Numbered from the stretch's first letter, positions 17,070-25,460 are shown. The stretch: DNA of 64,000 nucleotides from Herminiimonas sp. KBW02 (GCF_003852535.1 NZ_QAJP01000008.1:130013-194012), one strand, 5' to 3'. The notes: generated by a model from the letters alone, not told the origin. Numbers and translations: made by a program.

Positions 17070-18764
17070 TTAAGGCTGCTGCATGCCTTCCACGAAGGAA
17101 GAAGCGCGCCCGGTGTTACGCAAAATTTGATAGCTGATATCGGCCTGCAGGAACAGTAACTGCGACAACTCAACGCGCGACAGATAAGCCTGTTGGTAAG
17201 CATCAAGTACGTCCAGCAATTGCTTGTTGCCGGTTGCCAGTTGTTCAAGAAAGACGTCTGCTACATCGGCATTGGTCTGATAAGCCTGGCGCGCGATGGT
17301 GATGCGTTTTTTGACGGCATCCAGCGTGCGGTAGTTGATCTCGATTTGTTCTTTGAGTTTGCGTTCGATATCAGATGCAGTATTCGCTTTTTCTACGTAC
17401 TTGCTGCCGATTTGCTTTTGGTAGTAATAATCTGAACCGCCATTGAGCAAATTCATATTCATCACCAGCATGTAGCGGCGATCCGTTGTCAGCCGGCCGT
17501 CACCGCCAGCGTTATCAGTCCTTGCTTGTGATACTTCTATCGAAAAGTTAGGCGAGAAACGCGACCGTGCCGATTTCAATTCTTCGCTGGCGGCCGCGGT
17601 GTCCTGGCGCGCTGCACGCACTGCCGGATTGTTTTCGTAGATCTGCTCCAGCGCGAGGCGCGAAGTGTTCGGCACCAGCGGCATCATTTTGGTCGGTATG
17701 CCGAGTTGTTGCGTGCGTACACCTGTCAATTGCGCCAGCGTGACCATTGCACTTTCGAGCACGCCTTCAGCTTCAATCATGGTCGAGCGCGCATTCAATG
17801 CACGACCGCGCACGCGTTCAAAATCAACCTTGCTCGCGCCACCGCCCTGCAAGCGCTTGTTCATGTAATCCTGCAACGTATCCATACGCTCGGTATAGCT
17901 GCGTGCAAACGTCAGTGCAACATAGCTGCGCAACAGATCGTAATACGCCTTGATGGTGGTGTAGTACAGCGCTTCGCGCGCATCTTCCTTGCGCAGATCA
18001 GCTGCATTTGCCAGCGAAGCCTGTTTGCGATATTCAAAATAGGAGGCAGGTGCAAACAAAGGCTGACGCCGAATCACGCTGTTATCCCAGCGAATATGGG
18101 TATCGCTGGAAAAAGCCCGTCCCGTATTCGGATTAATGATGGAAGCAGGTGCCGAGTACTCGCGACCGCGCTGTGCGCGCACATCAAGAGTCGGCCCCAA
18201 TTGCCCCAACGCCGCTTTCTTGCCATACAGTGCGCCTTCTGCCTGCGCACTCGCTGCTGCGTAGCTATAACTGTTTTGCAAAGTACGTGCGAGCGCCTCT
18301 TCCAGCGACAACATGTTTTGTATAGGGCCATCGCTCAATGCGGAGATCCCATCCGGTAAAGGCACCGCAGGGTTGGTGAATGCCTTATCTGACTGGCGCA
18401 GCAATTGCAGGATCTCATCGTCACGCGAACCGTCCGCCTGCATGGTTTCTGAAGCCTTGGCGGCATTACTGCTCTCGCTCTTGCTCCGTTTCGGCACATC
18501 AGAAGGCAAACGCAGAACCGGTGGCGTAACAGGTGTCACGGCCGGAGCCACTACAGGCGCAACCGGCGCTGCAGCATCCTCACCTGAAGTGGGCTTTTGA
18601 CGCTGTATATCCTGAGTGAAAGGTTGCTCACCTGAACCGGGACGGGAACGAAACAGATTCGATTGGGCAATTGTGTCTGGAGTCGACGGAGCCGCAAATG
18701 CTAATTGCGATGCAATCAGAAAGGGAAGACTGGAGATTAAGCTATATTTCAATGTACTAGTCAT
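17070..18764 (-). CDS. TolC-family outer membrane channel with long N-terminal extension
   Basis: Outer membrane exit channel of the adhesin secretion system and first gene of the operon. A signal peptide ends near AFA-APS (about residue 25). Then comes an unusual stretch of about 120 residues rich in Pro, Ala, Val and Ser (AAAPVAPVVAPAVTP). The outer membrane efflux repeats start near LSLEEALARTLQNSYSY (about 150) and continue to the C-terminus, which includes LEQLATGNKQLLDVLDAYQ. Its 564 residues exceed the roughly 450 of most TolC relatives; the excess is the extension. It starts 453 bp downstream of the yaaA stop, so the operon promoter should lie in that gap. Confidence 0.88.
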   Translation of the reverse strand: MTSTLKYSLISSLPFLIASQLAFAAPSTPDTIAQSNLFRSRPGSGEQPFTQDIQRQKPTSGEDAAAPVAPVVAPAVTPVTPPVLRLPSDVPKRSKSESSNAAKASETMQADGSRDDEILQLLRQSDKAFTNPAVPLPDGISALSDGPIQNMLSLEEALARTLQNSYSYAAASAQAEGALYGKKAALGQLGPTLDVRAQRGREYSAPASIINPNTGRAFSSDTHIRWDNSVIRRQPLFAPASYFEYRKQASLANAADLRKEDAREALYYTTIKAYYDLLRSYVALTFARSYTERMDTLQDYMNKRLQGGGASKVDFERVRGRALNARSTMIEAEGVLESAMVTLAQLTGVRTQQLGIPTKMMPLVPNTSRLALEQIYENNPAVRAARQDTAAASEELKSARSRFSPNFSIEVSQARTDNAGGDGRLTTDRRYMLVMNMNLLNGGSDYYYQKQIGSKYVEKANTASDIERKLKEQIEINYRTLDAVKKRITIARQAYQTNADVADVFLEQLATGNKQLLDVLDAYQQAYLSRVELSQLLFLQADISYQILRNTGRASSFVEGMQQP

Positions 18765-18894
18765 CTAACAACTGGCCGATCAATATCCCAAACCGGCAAC
18801 TGTGTGTGCCGCAAACACGCATGCAATGCATCACTGCACCTTGCCCCCAAACACCAAAAATCACTATTTTTCTTATTGTTTGTATGCAGAAAGC

Positions 18895-18900
18895 ATTATA
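18895..18900 (-). promoter_or_regulatory. candidate -10 element of the secretion operon
   Basis: TATAAT on the minus strand, 131 bp before the TolC-like gene start. No good -35 match is seen at 16-18 bp spacing, so an activator or an alternative promoter is possible. Confidence 0.3.
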
Positions 18901-19010
18901 TGGGAACTTGCACGCGCTCCGAGCAGCCAGCTTGCAATAAGTTGTAGCTGAACAACTGCAAATTTGTACGATAAGCCTTTGATTTAACAATTGTTTTCAT
19001 TAGAGAAAAT

Positions 19011-19026
19011 GTTTCTTTTAAGAAAC
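19011..19026. promoter_or_regulatory. 16-bp palindrome, possible operator
   Basis: GTTTCTT-TT-AAGAAAC is a perfect inverted repeat with 7-bp arms and a 2-bp spacer. It lies about 110 bp upstream of the candidate -10 of the secretion operon. It has no T-run and is not at a gene end, so a protein-binding site is likelier than a terminator. Confidence 0.35.
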
Positions 19027-19217
19027 TTTCTCGAAGGAATGCAGTTGTCAGCATGGAATTCATTGCATTGCAGCAATATTGACGAGAGGAATGAGGGAAA
19101 ATATAGTCAAATATTTAACAAATAATTGCTGCAGAAAAATTATCTGAGCAAGTCTGAGAAAATTTCCATACGGCAAGTATATGATTTCTATATGGAAGTA
19201 TTATTTCCGCAGGGAAA

Positions 19218-19994
19218 CTATATTCCCGCCTTGCGCCGGAACATCCAGGTCTTTTCATTTGACGCACCTGCATCAAATGCATAACCGTCAACATCGAAAA
19301 ATTTGAGGTCATTTGGACGCGTTATACCCTCGGTTGCGGCATACCTCGCCATCAACCCGCGCGCCCTTTTTGCATAGAAGGAAATAATCTTGTACTGCCC
19401 GTTTTTCCAGTCCTGGAATACCGGCGTAATCACAGGAGCCTTGAGCAAGGTCGGCTTGACCACCTTGAAATACTCTTCCGATGCCAGATTGACCAGGGCC
19501 TCCGATTGCTGCTCTGCGATGCGCTGATTCAGCGTCTCTGTCACCCTGCTCCCCCAGAATGCATACAGATCCTTGCCGGCCGGGTTCGCGAGCCGGGTAC
19601 CCATTTCCAGTCGATACGGTTGCATCAGGTCGAGCGGACGCAAGACGCCGTACAAGCCGGATAAAATACGGATGTGCGACTGCGCATACGCCAGTTGCTG
19701 TTCGTTCAGGCTGGCGGCATCCAGTCCTTCATAGACATCGCCATTGAATGCCAGCATCGCCTGCTTGGAATTTTTCTGCGTAAATTTGGGCGACCAGGCC
19801 GCAAAACGATTAGCATTCAGGCTCGCCAGCGGATCGGAGATACGCATCAGACTCGCGATCTGCGCCGGGGATGACAAACGCAGGATATCGATCAACTCAG
19901 CGGATTGTTTGATGAAGTCAGGTTTGCTGCTGAACTCAATATGGGCGGGCGTGTCGTAATCCAGGGTTTTGGCTGGCGATAAAACAATAAGCAT
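19218..19994 (-). CDS. yaaA: peroxide stress protein YaaA (DUF328)
   Basis: Family member that in E. coli lowers free intracellular iron and protects DNA and proteins during hydrogen peroxide stress. The N-terminus [16 protein letters not shown] is diagnostic. Further conserved stretches are [32 protein letters not shown] and [16 protein letters not shown]. Its 258 residues match the family length. It is transcribed alone and divergently from the PIN-domain gene, with 30 bp between the two ATGs, so the two promoters must overlap each other or the coding ends. Cytoplasmic. Confidence 0.95.
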   Translation of the reverse strand: MLIVLSPAKTLDYDTPAHIEFSSKPDFIKQSAELIDILRLSSPAQIASLMRISDPLASLNANRFAAWSPKFTQKNSKQAMLAFNGDVYEGLDAASLNEQQLAYAQSHIRILSGLYGVLRPLDLMQPYRLEMGTRLANPAGKDLYAFWGSRVTETLNQRIAEQQSEALVNLASEEYFKVVKPTLLKAPVITPVFQDWKNGQYKIISFYAKRARGLMARYAATEGITRPNDLKFFDVDGYAFDAGASNEKTWMFRRKAGI

Positions 19995-20024
19995 TTCTAC
20001 ATCCGGACAAGAATAATTTTGCCT

Positions 20025-20498
20025 ATGATACCGAAGCTGATTCCTCAGCGCATCGTACTCGATACAAATGTCTGTCTCGACCTGTTTGTCTTTCGCGATC
20101 CGCGCTGGGCGCTGCTGCTCAACGCCATGAAAAACGGCGAGGTGGAAGCATTAACGCGCGACGACTGCCGCAAGGAGTGGAGCATCGTGCTCGGCTACCC
20201 GCATTTGAAACTGGACGAAGCCGCACGCGTGCACGTAACGACAGAGTTCGATGCATTGATACGTTGCCTGCCCATTCCCGAGCCGGAAGAAGCACCACTC
20301 AAGCTGCCCGTCTGCAAGGACAAGGATGATCAAAAATTCCTCGAACTGTCGCGCGACATCAAGGCTGATGTACTGATCACCAAAGATAAAGCGCTGCTAA
20401 AGCTGGCGCGCAAGACGCGCCGGGACGGCCTGTTTTCCATCATGACGCCCGAGGCCTGGACCCTGGAAGCCAGCCAGGCAGCGCAAGCGCTAGAATAG
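20025..20498 (+). CDS. PIN-domain protein, putative toxin-like ribonuclease
   Basis: Small (157 aa) PIN-fold protein. Acidic residues expected of the metal site are visible: [12 protein letters not shown] near the N-terminus, an internal acidic stretch [12 protein letters not shown], and [12 protein letters not shown] near the C-terminus. It resembles the COG1569 group of predicted toxin-like PIN proteins. ATG 20025 is preferred over the in-frame TTG at 20019. No small antitoxin gene lies next to it: yaaA is divergent upstream and an aminotransferase follows 36 bp downstream. Either it works without a linked antitoxin or it is a housekeeping nuclease. RNA cleavage is inferred from the fold. 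Confidence 0.75.
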   Translation: MIPKLIPQRIVLDTNVCLDLFVFRDPRWALLLNAMKNGEVEALTRDDCRKEWSIVLGYPHLKLDEAARVHVTTEFDALIRCLPIPEPEEAPLKLPVCKDKDDQKFLELSRDIKADVLITKDKALLKLARKTRRDGLFSIMTPEAWTLEASQAAQALE

Positions 20499-20534
20499 GC
20501 GGCTTCAGTCCTTCAGCCCTATAGGCGACCAACC

Positions 20535-21716
20535 ATGTCCAACACATCAGCTCCTGAGTATTTGACGCCGACCATAGCAAGCAAGCTGCCGCAGGTCGGC
20601 ACCACCATCTTTACGCTGATGTCGGCGCTCGCCGCCGAAAAAAAAGCCGTCAACCTGGGTCAGGGCTTCCCTGATTTTTCCTGCGACCCGGCCTTGATCA
20701 CTGCCGTTAGCGAAGCAATGCACAGCGGGTTAAATCAATATCCGCTGATGACAGGCGCACCTGCTCTGCGTGTAGCGATCGCACGAAAAATAGGCATGTT
20801 GTATGGCCATCAATACGATGTGCAAAATGAAATTACGGTGACTGCAGGTGCAACGCAGGCACTGCTGACAGCCATCCACTGCTGCGTACAGCCTGGTGAC
20901 GAAGTGATCGTAATCGAACCTGCTTTCGATAGCTATCTGCCGGCGATTGCGCTGGCTGGCGGCAAGGCTGTCTGCGTACAGATGGAACTCGGCGATGACG
21001 GCTACCTGGTGCCATGGGCAAAAGTTTCGGCAGCAGTCAGCAGCAGAACGCGCCTCATCATGCTCAACTCACCGCATAACCCGACAGGTTCAGTGCTGCA
21101 TCCGCGCGACCTGCAGGCACTGGCAGACATTGTGCGCGACACCGACATCCTGCTGCTATCGGATGAAGTATATGAGCACATGGTGTATGACGGTATCCAG
21201 CATGAATCCGTCTGTCGTCACCCGGAACTGGCAGCCCGTGCCTTCGTGGTCTCGAGCTTCGGCAAAACCTATCACGTGACAGGCTGGAAGATAGGCTACG
21301 TCGCCGCCCCCGCCGCCCTCAGTGCAGAGTTTCGCAAAGTACATCAATACAATGTGTTCTCGGTTAACACGCCGATGCAACATGCCATCGCCCACTACAT
21401 GAACGATCCGCAGCCTTATCTGGACTTGCCACGGTTTTACCAGCGCAAGCGTGACCTGTTCCGCGCCGGTTTGCAAAACACGCGTTTCAAACTGCTGCCG
21501 GCAGACGGCACTTATTTTCAGTGTGTCGACTATCGCGCCATTTCCGATTTACCGGAAAACGAATTCGCACAATGGCTGACCGCAGAAATAGGCGTAGCGG
21601 CGATTCCGGTCTCGGCATTTTATGAGGACGGCAAAGATGCAGGCGTAATCCGTTTTTGCTTTGCCAAACAAGACCAGACCCTGCAAACCGCGCTGGAACG
21701 GCTCAACAAGATTTAA
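20535..21716 (+). CDS. PLP-dependent methionine aminotransferase, YbdL-like
   Basis: Class I/II aminotransferase (fold type I). Very close in pattern to E. coli YbdL, which transaminates methionine and some aromatic amino acids. Shared segments are SKLPQ.GTTIFTLMSALA, NLGQGFPDF, NSPHNPTG (176-185 region) and SDEVYEHMVYDG. The PLP-binding lysine is K244 in SSFGKTYHVTGWKIGY, and IRFCFAKQDQTL lies near the end. Its 393 residues match the family. A role in methionine salvage is plausible but rests on homology. Confidence 0.9.
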   Translation: MSNTSAPEYLTPTIASKLPQVGTTIFTLMSALAAEKKAVNLGQGFPDFSCDPALITAVSEAMHSGLNQYPLMTGAPALRVAIARKIGMLYGHQYDVQNEITVTAGATQALLTAIHCCVQPGDEVIVIEPAFDSYLPAIALAGGKAVCVQMELGDDGYLVPWAKVSAAVSSRTRLIMLNSPHNPTGSVLHPRDLQALADIVRDTDILLLSDEVYEHMVYDGIQHESVCRHPELAARAFVVSSFGKTYHVTGWKIGYVAAPAALSAEFRKVHQYNVFSVNTPMQHAIAHYMNDPQPYLDLPRFYQRKRDLFRAGLQNTRFKLLPADGTYFQCVDYRAISDLPENEFAQWLTAEIGVAAIPVSAFYEDGKDAGVIRFCFAKQDQTLQTALERLNKI

Positions 21717-21823
21717 GACCTGTTACAGGCAGCCGTATGCATGGCAGGTTTGCAGCTGAAATACTCGCCGCGCTTGTGCTTCCTGTATATTCTTAATCCA
21801 TCTATTCACTTCATACGGCCATC

Positions 21824-22603
21824 ATGTCTGCAGAAATCCAAGCATCCCGCCACGAAGCTACGCTGATCCTCACGATCTCCAATCCCGGTGCCAAGAACGC
21901 CTTGCATCCGGATATGTTTGCAGCGGCCGTCGAAGTACTGTCCACCGCAGAGCGTGATGACACGATACGCGCCGTGATCCTGACCGGTGCCGACAATTTC
22001 TTTTGTGCGGGCGGCAATCTAAATAAGCTGCTGGAACATCGCGCCATCGACAAGAACGAGCAAGGTAATGCAGTAGACAGCCTGCGCAGCTGGATAGAAG
22101 CCATACGTGACTGTCCGAAACCCGTCATCGCCGCCATCGAAGGCGCAGCAGCCGGTGCCGGCTTTTCGCTGGCGCTGGCGTGCGACCTGATCGTCGCGGG
22201 CAGCAACAGCAAATTCGCGATGTCTTATTCCAAGGTCGGCCTGACGCCGGATGGCGGTGCGTCCTGGTTCCTGACCCAGACCTTGCCGCGCCAACTGGCG
22301 ACTGAAATCCTGCTCGAAGGCAAACCCGTCGAAGCGATACGCCTGCATCAGTTAGGTCTGATCAATCGCCTGGTGCCCGACGGCACGACCCTCGCAGTAG
22401 CGCAGCAATGGGCCGATGAACTCGCACAGTTGTCAGGCCATGCGGTGGAACGCATTAAATCACTGGTGCGCGAAGGCGGCAGCAATACGCTGGCACAGCA
22501 TTTCGAATCAGAAAAATTTCATTTCGTTGAAAGCCTCAATCATCGCGATGCGCTGGAAGGTATCAACGCATTCCTCGAAAAAAGAAAACCGCATTACAAA
22601 TGA
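21824..22603 (+). CDS. enoyl-CoA hydratase/isomerase (crotonase) family protein
   Basis: Crotonase fold, 259 aa, acting on an unidentified acyl-CoA. The oxyanion-hole stretch DNFFCAGGNL (about 52-61) and EGAAAGAGFSLALACDLIVA (about 105-125) are typical. The acidic residue after the second oxyanion region is Asp (VGLTPDGGASW), as in PaaG-type isomerases, rather than the paired Glu of classical hydratases. Isomerase or oxepin-CoA type chemistry is therefore possible. The stop overlaps the next ATG by 4 bp, coupling it to the histidine phosphatase gene. No complete beta-oxidation or phenylacetate cluster is nearby. Confidence 0.85.
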   Translation: MSAEIQASRHEATLILTISNPGAKNALHPDMFAAAVEVLSTAERDDTIRAVILTGADNFFCAGGNLNKLLEHRAIDKNEQGNAVDSLRSWIEAIRDCPKPVIAAIEGAAAGAGFSLALACDLIVAGSNSKFAMSYSKVGLTPDGGASWFLTQTLPRQLATEILLEGKPVEAIRLHQLGLINRLVPDGTTLAVAQQWADELAQLSGHAVERIKSLVREGGSNTLAQHFESEKFHFVESLNHRDALEGINAFLEKRKPHYK

Positions 22604-23304
22604 CGATTGAAAAAAGACGACGCATATATCTGATGCGTCACGGCAACGTCACCTACTTCGACGCCGACGGTACAGCCTATCCACCGGACGAAGTTCCGTT
22701 GAATGAAAAAGGTCGTGCACAGACTACCGCTGCAGGCAAAGTCTTCGCCGAACTCGGCATACAGTTCGACCGCGTCATCACCTCCAATCTGCCGCGCACG
22801 ATAGAGTCGGCACGACGTGTACTGGCAGAAACCAGACAGCTAATCGAGCCGGAACAATGGCCGGAGTTTCAGGAAGTGCGCGGAGGCGTACTCGAGGTCA
22901 TCCATGACGACGACCTGGAAGCCGCCTTCACGCATGCATTCGCGAGCATGGCGGCTGAGCACAAGAAATTTCTCGATGGCGAAAGTGTAGGCGAATTACT
23001 CGATCGCATCCATCCGGCGATAGACAAGCTGCGCGCCGACCCGAGCTGGGATACGGTACTGCTGGTACTACACGGCGGCGTCAATCGTGCCGTCCTGTCT
23101 TACGCGATTACCAGCCAGCGTATATTTCTCGGCAATATCGAGCAGGCACCGGGTTGCATCAATGTGCTGGACGTCGGAGTACGCGACAATGACTGGGTAA
23201 TACAAAGCATCAATTACTCGCCGCTGCTGCCGCTGCAAACCGAATCACGCCTCAGCACGATGGAAGAAATGCTGCATCAATACCGCAAGTCGCGCGTACG
23301 TTAA
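22600..23304 (+). CDS. histidine phosphatase (phosphoglycerate mutase-like) family protein
   Basis: The LMRHGNVTYF motif places the phospho-accepting His at residue 14. NEKGRAQTTAAGKVF and TSNLPRTIESARRV supply the second RHG-family signature and the phosphate-binding Arg. The second catalytic His lies in LLVLHGGVNRAVL. It is 234 residues long and cytoplasmic, with no signal peptide. It overlaps the crotonase gene by 4 bp. Substrates in this family range from phosphosugars to nucleotides, so none is assigned. Confidence 0.87.
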   Translation: MTIEKRRRIYLMRHGNVTYFDADGTAYPPDEVPLNEKGRAQTTAAGKVFAELGIQFDRVITSNLPRTIESARRVLAETRQLIEPEQWPEFQEVRGGVLEVIHDDDLEAAFTHAFASMAAEHKKFLDGESVGELLDRIHPAIDKLRADPSWDTVLLVLHGGVNRAVLSYAITSQRIFLGNIEQAPGCINVLDVGVRDNDWVIQSINYSPLLPLQTESRLSTMEEMLHQYRKSRVR

Positions 23305-23425
23305 ATCCCTGTACGCGCGCGGCGCAAAGCAAGGAATACCGAATTTCTGCATAATCTTGTCCGGCATATGCATTTGTGCGCACGATCCTGTTCTGATCCG
23401 CTGCGCTTATTCCCAGGAGAGAAAA

Positions 23426-24118
23426 TTGATAGACGTTTATTCCACCGCCACGCCGAATGGCCACAAAGTCCACATCATGCTGGAAGAATGCGGTCTGGCT
23501 TACCGTACCCACCACATCGATATCGGCAACGGCGACCAGTTCACCCCCGATTTTCTGAAAATTTCACCGAACAACAAAATCCCGGCCATCATCGATAGCG
23601 ACGGTCCGGACGGCAAGGAAATATCGTTGTTTGAGTCCGGCGCGATCCTGGTTTATCTCGCCAGCAAAGTCGGCAAATTTCTCGGCGATACTGACCGCGA
23701 AAAATTCACCACCCTGCAATGGCTGATGTTTCAAATGGGTGGTGTCGGCCCTATGTTGGGACAGGCGCATCACTTCCGTATCTATGCGCCGGAAAAAGTT
23801 GAATACGCAGTCAATCGGTATACGAATGAAGCGAAGCGTTTGTATGGCGTGATTGAACGCCGCCTGGCGGAAAGCAAATACCTGGCTGGCGACAGCTACA
23901 CCATCGCTGATATCGCAACCTTCCCTTGGCTGCGCTCGTGGAAAAACCAGGGCATAGAATTGAGCGATTTCCCGCACCTGAAAAAATGGTTCGATGAAAT
24001 CAGCGAACGCCCTGCCGTCAAAAAAGGCACGACCCTGTTTGTCGACGTACGCAAACCTATCGCTGACGACAAATCCAAGGAAATTTTGTTTGGCGCAACA
24101 CAATACGCGAAACGCTAA
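23426..24118 (+). CDS. glutathione S-transferase, YfcG-like disulfide reductase
   Basis: Nu-class GST related to E. coli YfcG, which reduces disulfides with glutathione and lacks a catalytic Cys. The N-terminus IDVYSTATPNGHKV carries the Thr9 and Asn11 used by YfcG. Other hallmarks are ISPNNKIPAI, LFESGAILVYLA, LMFQMGGVGPMLGQAHHF and the C-terminal helical motif YTIADIATFPWLRSW. The start is TTG 23426: AGGAGA (23415-23420) sits five bases upstream and the family N-terminus begins exactly there. An ATG further upstream (23357) would add 23 unrelated residues. The product is 230 aa. Confidence 0.9.
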   Translation: MIDVYSTATPNGHKVHIMLEECGLAYRTHHIDIGNGDQFTPDFLKISPNNKIPAIIDSDGPDGKEISLFESGAILVYLASKVGKFLGDTDREKFTTLQWLMFQMGGVGPMLGQAHHFRIYAPEKVEYAVNRYTNEAKRLYGVIERRLAESKYLAGDSYTIADIATFPWLRSWKNQGIELSDFPHLKKWFDEISERPAVKKGTTLFVDVRKPIADDKSKEILFGATQYAKR

Positions 24119-24120
24119 AT

Positions 24121-24167
24121 AAAAAAGGCGATTATCACTGCCTGGTTCAAGCAGAGATAATCGCCTT
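24121..24167 (-). terminator. terminator of the DUF1178-MaoC transcript
   Basis: Perfect 12-bp stem AAGGCGATTATC/GATAATCGCCTT (24125-24136 and 24156-24167). On the minus strand it is followed by a six-T run. It lies 22 bp after the MaoC stop, between convergent genes, and may also slow plus-strand transcription, though that side lacks a U-tract. Confidence 0.75.
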
Positions 24168-24189
24168 CAATACGAGCTGGCGTATTGAA

Positions 24190-24645
24190 TTAACCGTAAT
24201 GTCGCAGTATCAGCTCCGCCACACACACCGGCTTAGTGCCATCCTCAGCTTCTACCGTCACTTCCCACACCATCTGCACACCACCCTCTATCTCTTCCAG
24301 CGCCTGTAATAACATGCGCCCGCGTATCTTCTGGCCTACCAGTACCGGCGCAGGAAAGCGTACCCGGTTCAGGCCATAGTTCACGGCCAGTTTACAAGGC
24401 GGGAAGGCAATGGAGGTCGCCAGCAACATCGGCAACAACGATAAAGTCAGGAAGCCATGTGCAACCGGCATACCATACGGCGACTCTTGCCGACAGCGTG
24501 CCGCGTCTACATGTATCCATTGATGATCGCCACTGGCTTGTGCGAATTGATTGATGCGTTCCTGCGTAATCTGCAGCCAGTCTGATACGGCTACTTCTTG
24601 CCCAGGCAGAGCTAGCAACTCGGCCAGTGATGCAATTTGACGCAT
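24190..24645 (-). CDS. MaoC-like (R)-enoyl-CoA hydratase
   Basis: Hot-dog fold hydratase, 151 aa. The hydratase-2 motif is visible: FAQASGDHQWIHVDAARC, with catalytic Asp and His, then YGMPVAHGFLTLSLLP. The C-terminal half continues VNYGLNRVRFPAPV and ends in LILRHYG. It likely hydrates trans-2-enoyl-CoA to the (R)-3-hydroxy form, linking fatty acid breakdown with other acyl-CoA uses. It follows the DUF1178 gene by 15 bp and ends at a clear terminator. No polyhydroxyalkanoate synthase is in the window. Confidence 0.88.
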   Translation of the reverse strand: MRQIASLAELLALPGQEVAVSDWLQITQERINQFAQASGDHQWIHVDAARCRQESPYGMPVAHGFLTLSLLPMLLATSIAFPPCKLAVNYGLNRVRFPAPVLVGQKIRGRMLLQALEEIEGGVQMVWEVTVEAEDGTKPVCVAELILRHYG

Positions 24646-24660
24646 ATCATTTCCGATCGA

Positions 24661-25089
24661 TTATTGAAGTGTTTGTTTGACAGGAACCGGAAGTGGCAAA
24701 GCCATCACATCTATGCCCTCTTCCGCCAGCGCAGTACATTCCTCTGCCGTTGCCACGCCGCGTATCGCCTGCTCGGGTACTTCCTTGTAATGGATACGAC
24801 GCGCTTCTTCGGCAAACTGGTTGCCTACATCGACAGTATTAGCCACCACTTTGCGTGCGTATTCCAGCAACTGTTCCTGCAAGCGCGCAGCAGCACCATT
24901 GTCGCTCACGCGCGCGGTCGCACCGGATAAATTTAAACGAGGGGAAGATGGCAGGCGTTTGATCTGGTGATTGCCGCACAAGGGGCACGCGATCAAATCT
25001 TGCGAGGATTGCGTGAGAAAGTCATCTTCGGAAGCAAACCATCCTTCGAAGCGATGTTCCAGCTCACAGCAGAGGTCATAGACTTTCAT
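24661..25089 (-). CDS. DUF1178 family protein
   Basis: Conserved proteobacterial protein of unknown function, 142 aa. The N-terminal signature MKVYDLCCELEHRFEGWFAS is diagnostic. A CPLC pair with the N-terminal Cys residues (DLCC) suggests a zinc-ribbon-like site. A Lys/Arg-rich stretch (HQIKRLPSSPRL) and the conserved EEARRIHYKEVPEQAIRG follow. It is cytoplasmic. It is cotranscribed with the MaoC hydratase and lies 5 bp downstream of tRNA-Leu on the same strand. Function unassigned. Confidence 0.85.
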   Translation of the reverse strand: MKVYDLCCELEHRFEGWFASEDDFLTQSSQDLIACPLCGNHQIKRLPSSPRLNLSGATARVSDNGAAARLQEQLLEYARKVVANTVDVGNQFAEEARRIHYKEVPEQAIRGVATAEECTALAEEGIDVMALPLPVPVKQTLQ

Positions 25090-25094
25090 GAGTA

Positions 25095-25181
25095 TGGTGC
25101 CCGGGACCGGAATCGAACCGGTACACCGTTACCGGCGAGAGATTTTAAGTCTCTTGTGTCTACCTATTTCACCACCCGGGC
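25095..25181 (-). tRNA. tRNA-Leu (anticodon TAA)
   Basis: 87-nt class II tRNA with encoded CCA. The acceptor GCCCGGG pairs with CCCGGGC, the anticodon loop reads CTTAAAATC, a variable arm is present, and the T-arm carries GGTTCGATTCC. The DUF1178 gene starts 5 bp downstream. Confidence 0.97.
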
Positions 25182-25202
25182 ATGTCACGATTCTAAAACA
25201 AG

Positions 25203-25232
25203 ATCAAAAAATAAAAGCGCCTGCGGCGCTTT
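25203..25232 (-). terminator. terminator after tRNA-Cys
   Basis: 8-bp stem AAAGCGCC/GGCGCTTT (25214-25221 and 25225-25232) with a 3-nt loop, followed on the minus strand by TATTTTTT. It lies between tRNA-Cys and tRNA-Leu, so the latter either has its own promoter or depends on readthrough. Confidence 0.6.
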
Positions 25233-25241
25233 AGGAAAAAC

Positions 25242-25315
25242 TGGAGGCGGGGGTCGGGATCGAACCGGCGTAAACGGCTTTGCAGGCCGCTGCATAACCA
25301 CTTTGCTACCCCGCC
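25242..25315 (-). tRNA. tRNA-Cys (anticodon GCA)
   Basis: 74-nt cloverleaf with encoded CCA. The acceptor GGCGGGG pairs with CCCCGCC, the anticodon loop is CCTGCAAAG, and the T-loop is GGTTCGATCCC. Confidence 0.97.
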
Positions 25316-25394
25316 ATGGGGCCGTATTGTACCTTGCAAGCAGCATTTCCGCCTACCAGGAACAAAACGAATACAAAATATGAAACTATCAGCG

Positions 25395-25429
25395 AATAAA
25401 AAAGGAAGCTGGATTGCGAGCTTCCTTTT
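25395..25429 (-). terminator. orphan minus-strand terminator
   Basis: Perfect 11-bp stem AAAAGGAAGCT/AGCTTCCTTTT (25400-25410 and 25419-25429) with an 8-nt loop and a T-rich run on the minus strand. No intact gene lies upstream of it on that strand, only the dehydrogenase-like remnant. Confidence 0.65.
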
Positions 25430-25439
25430 GGAAATCCGG

Positions 25440-25460
25440 TGTCGGAAAGATTTTCCGACA
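25440..25460. repeat. 9-bp inverted repeat with 3-bp loop
   Basis: TGTCGGAAA-GAT-TTTCCGACA, perfect arms at 25440-25448 and 25452-25460. There is no U-run after it on either strand. It could be a second hairpin of the orphan transcript or a binding site. Confidence 0.45.

Larger units (their letters stand above)
18765..19217. other. 453-bp AT-rich intergenic region upstream of the secretion operon
   Basis: No convincing ORF. The stretch is clearly richer in A and T than the flanking genes and lies between the yaaA stop and the first gene of the minus-strand secretion operon. It should hold that operon's promoter and regulatory sites; a candidate -10 and a palindrome are listed separately. 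Confidence 0.6.

Noticed and set aside
23357-23425. ATG at 23357 as start of the GST gene
   Set aside because: The YfcG-like N-terminus begins at TTG 23426, directly after an AGGAGA ribosome site.
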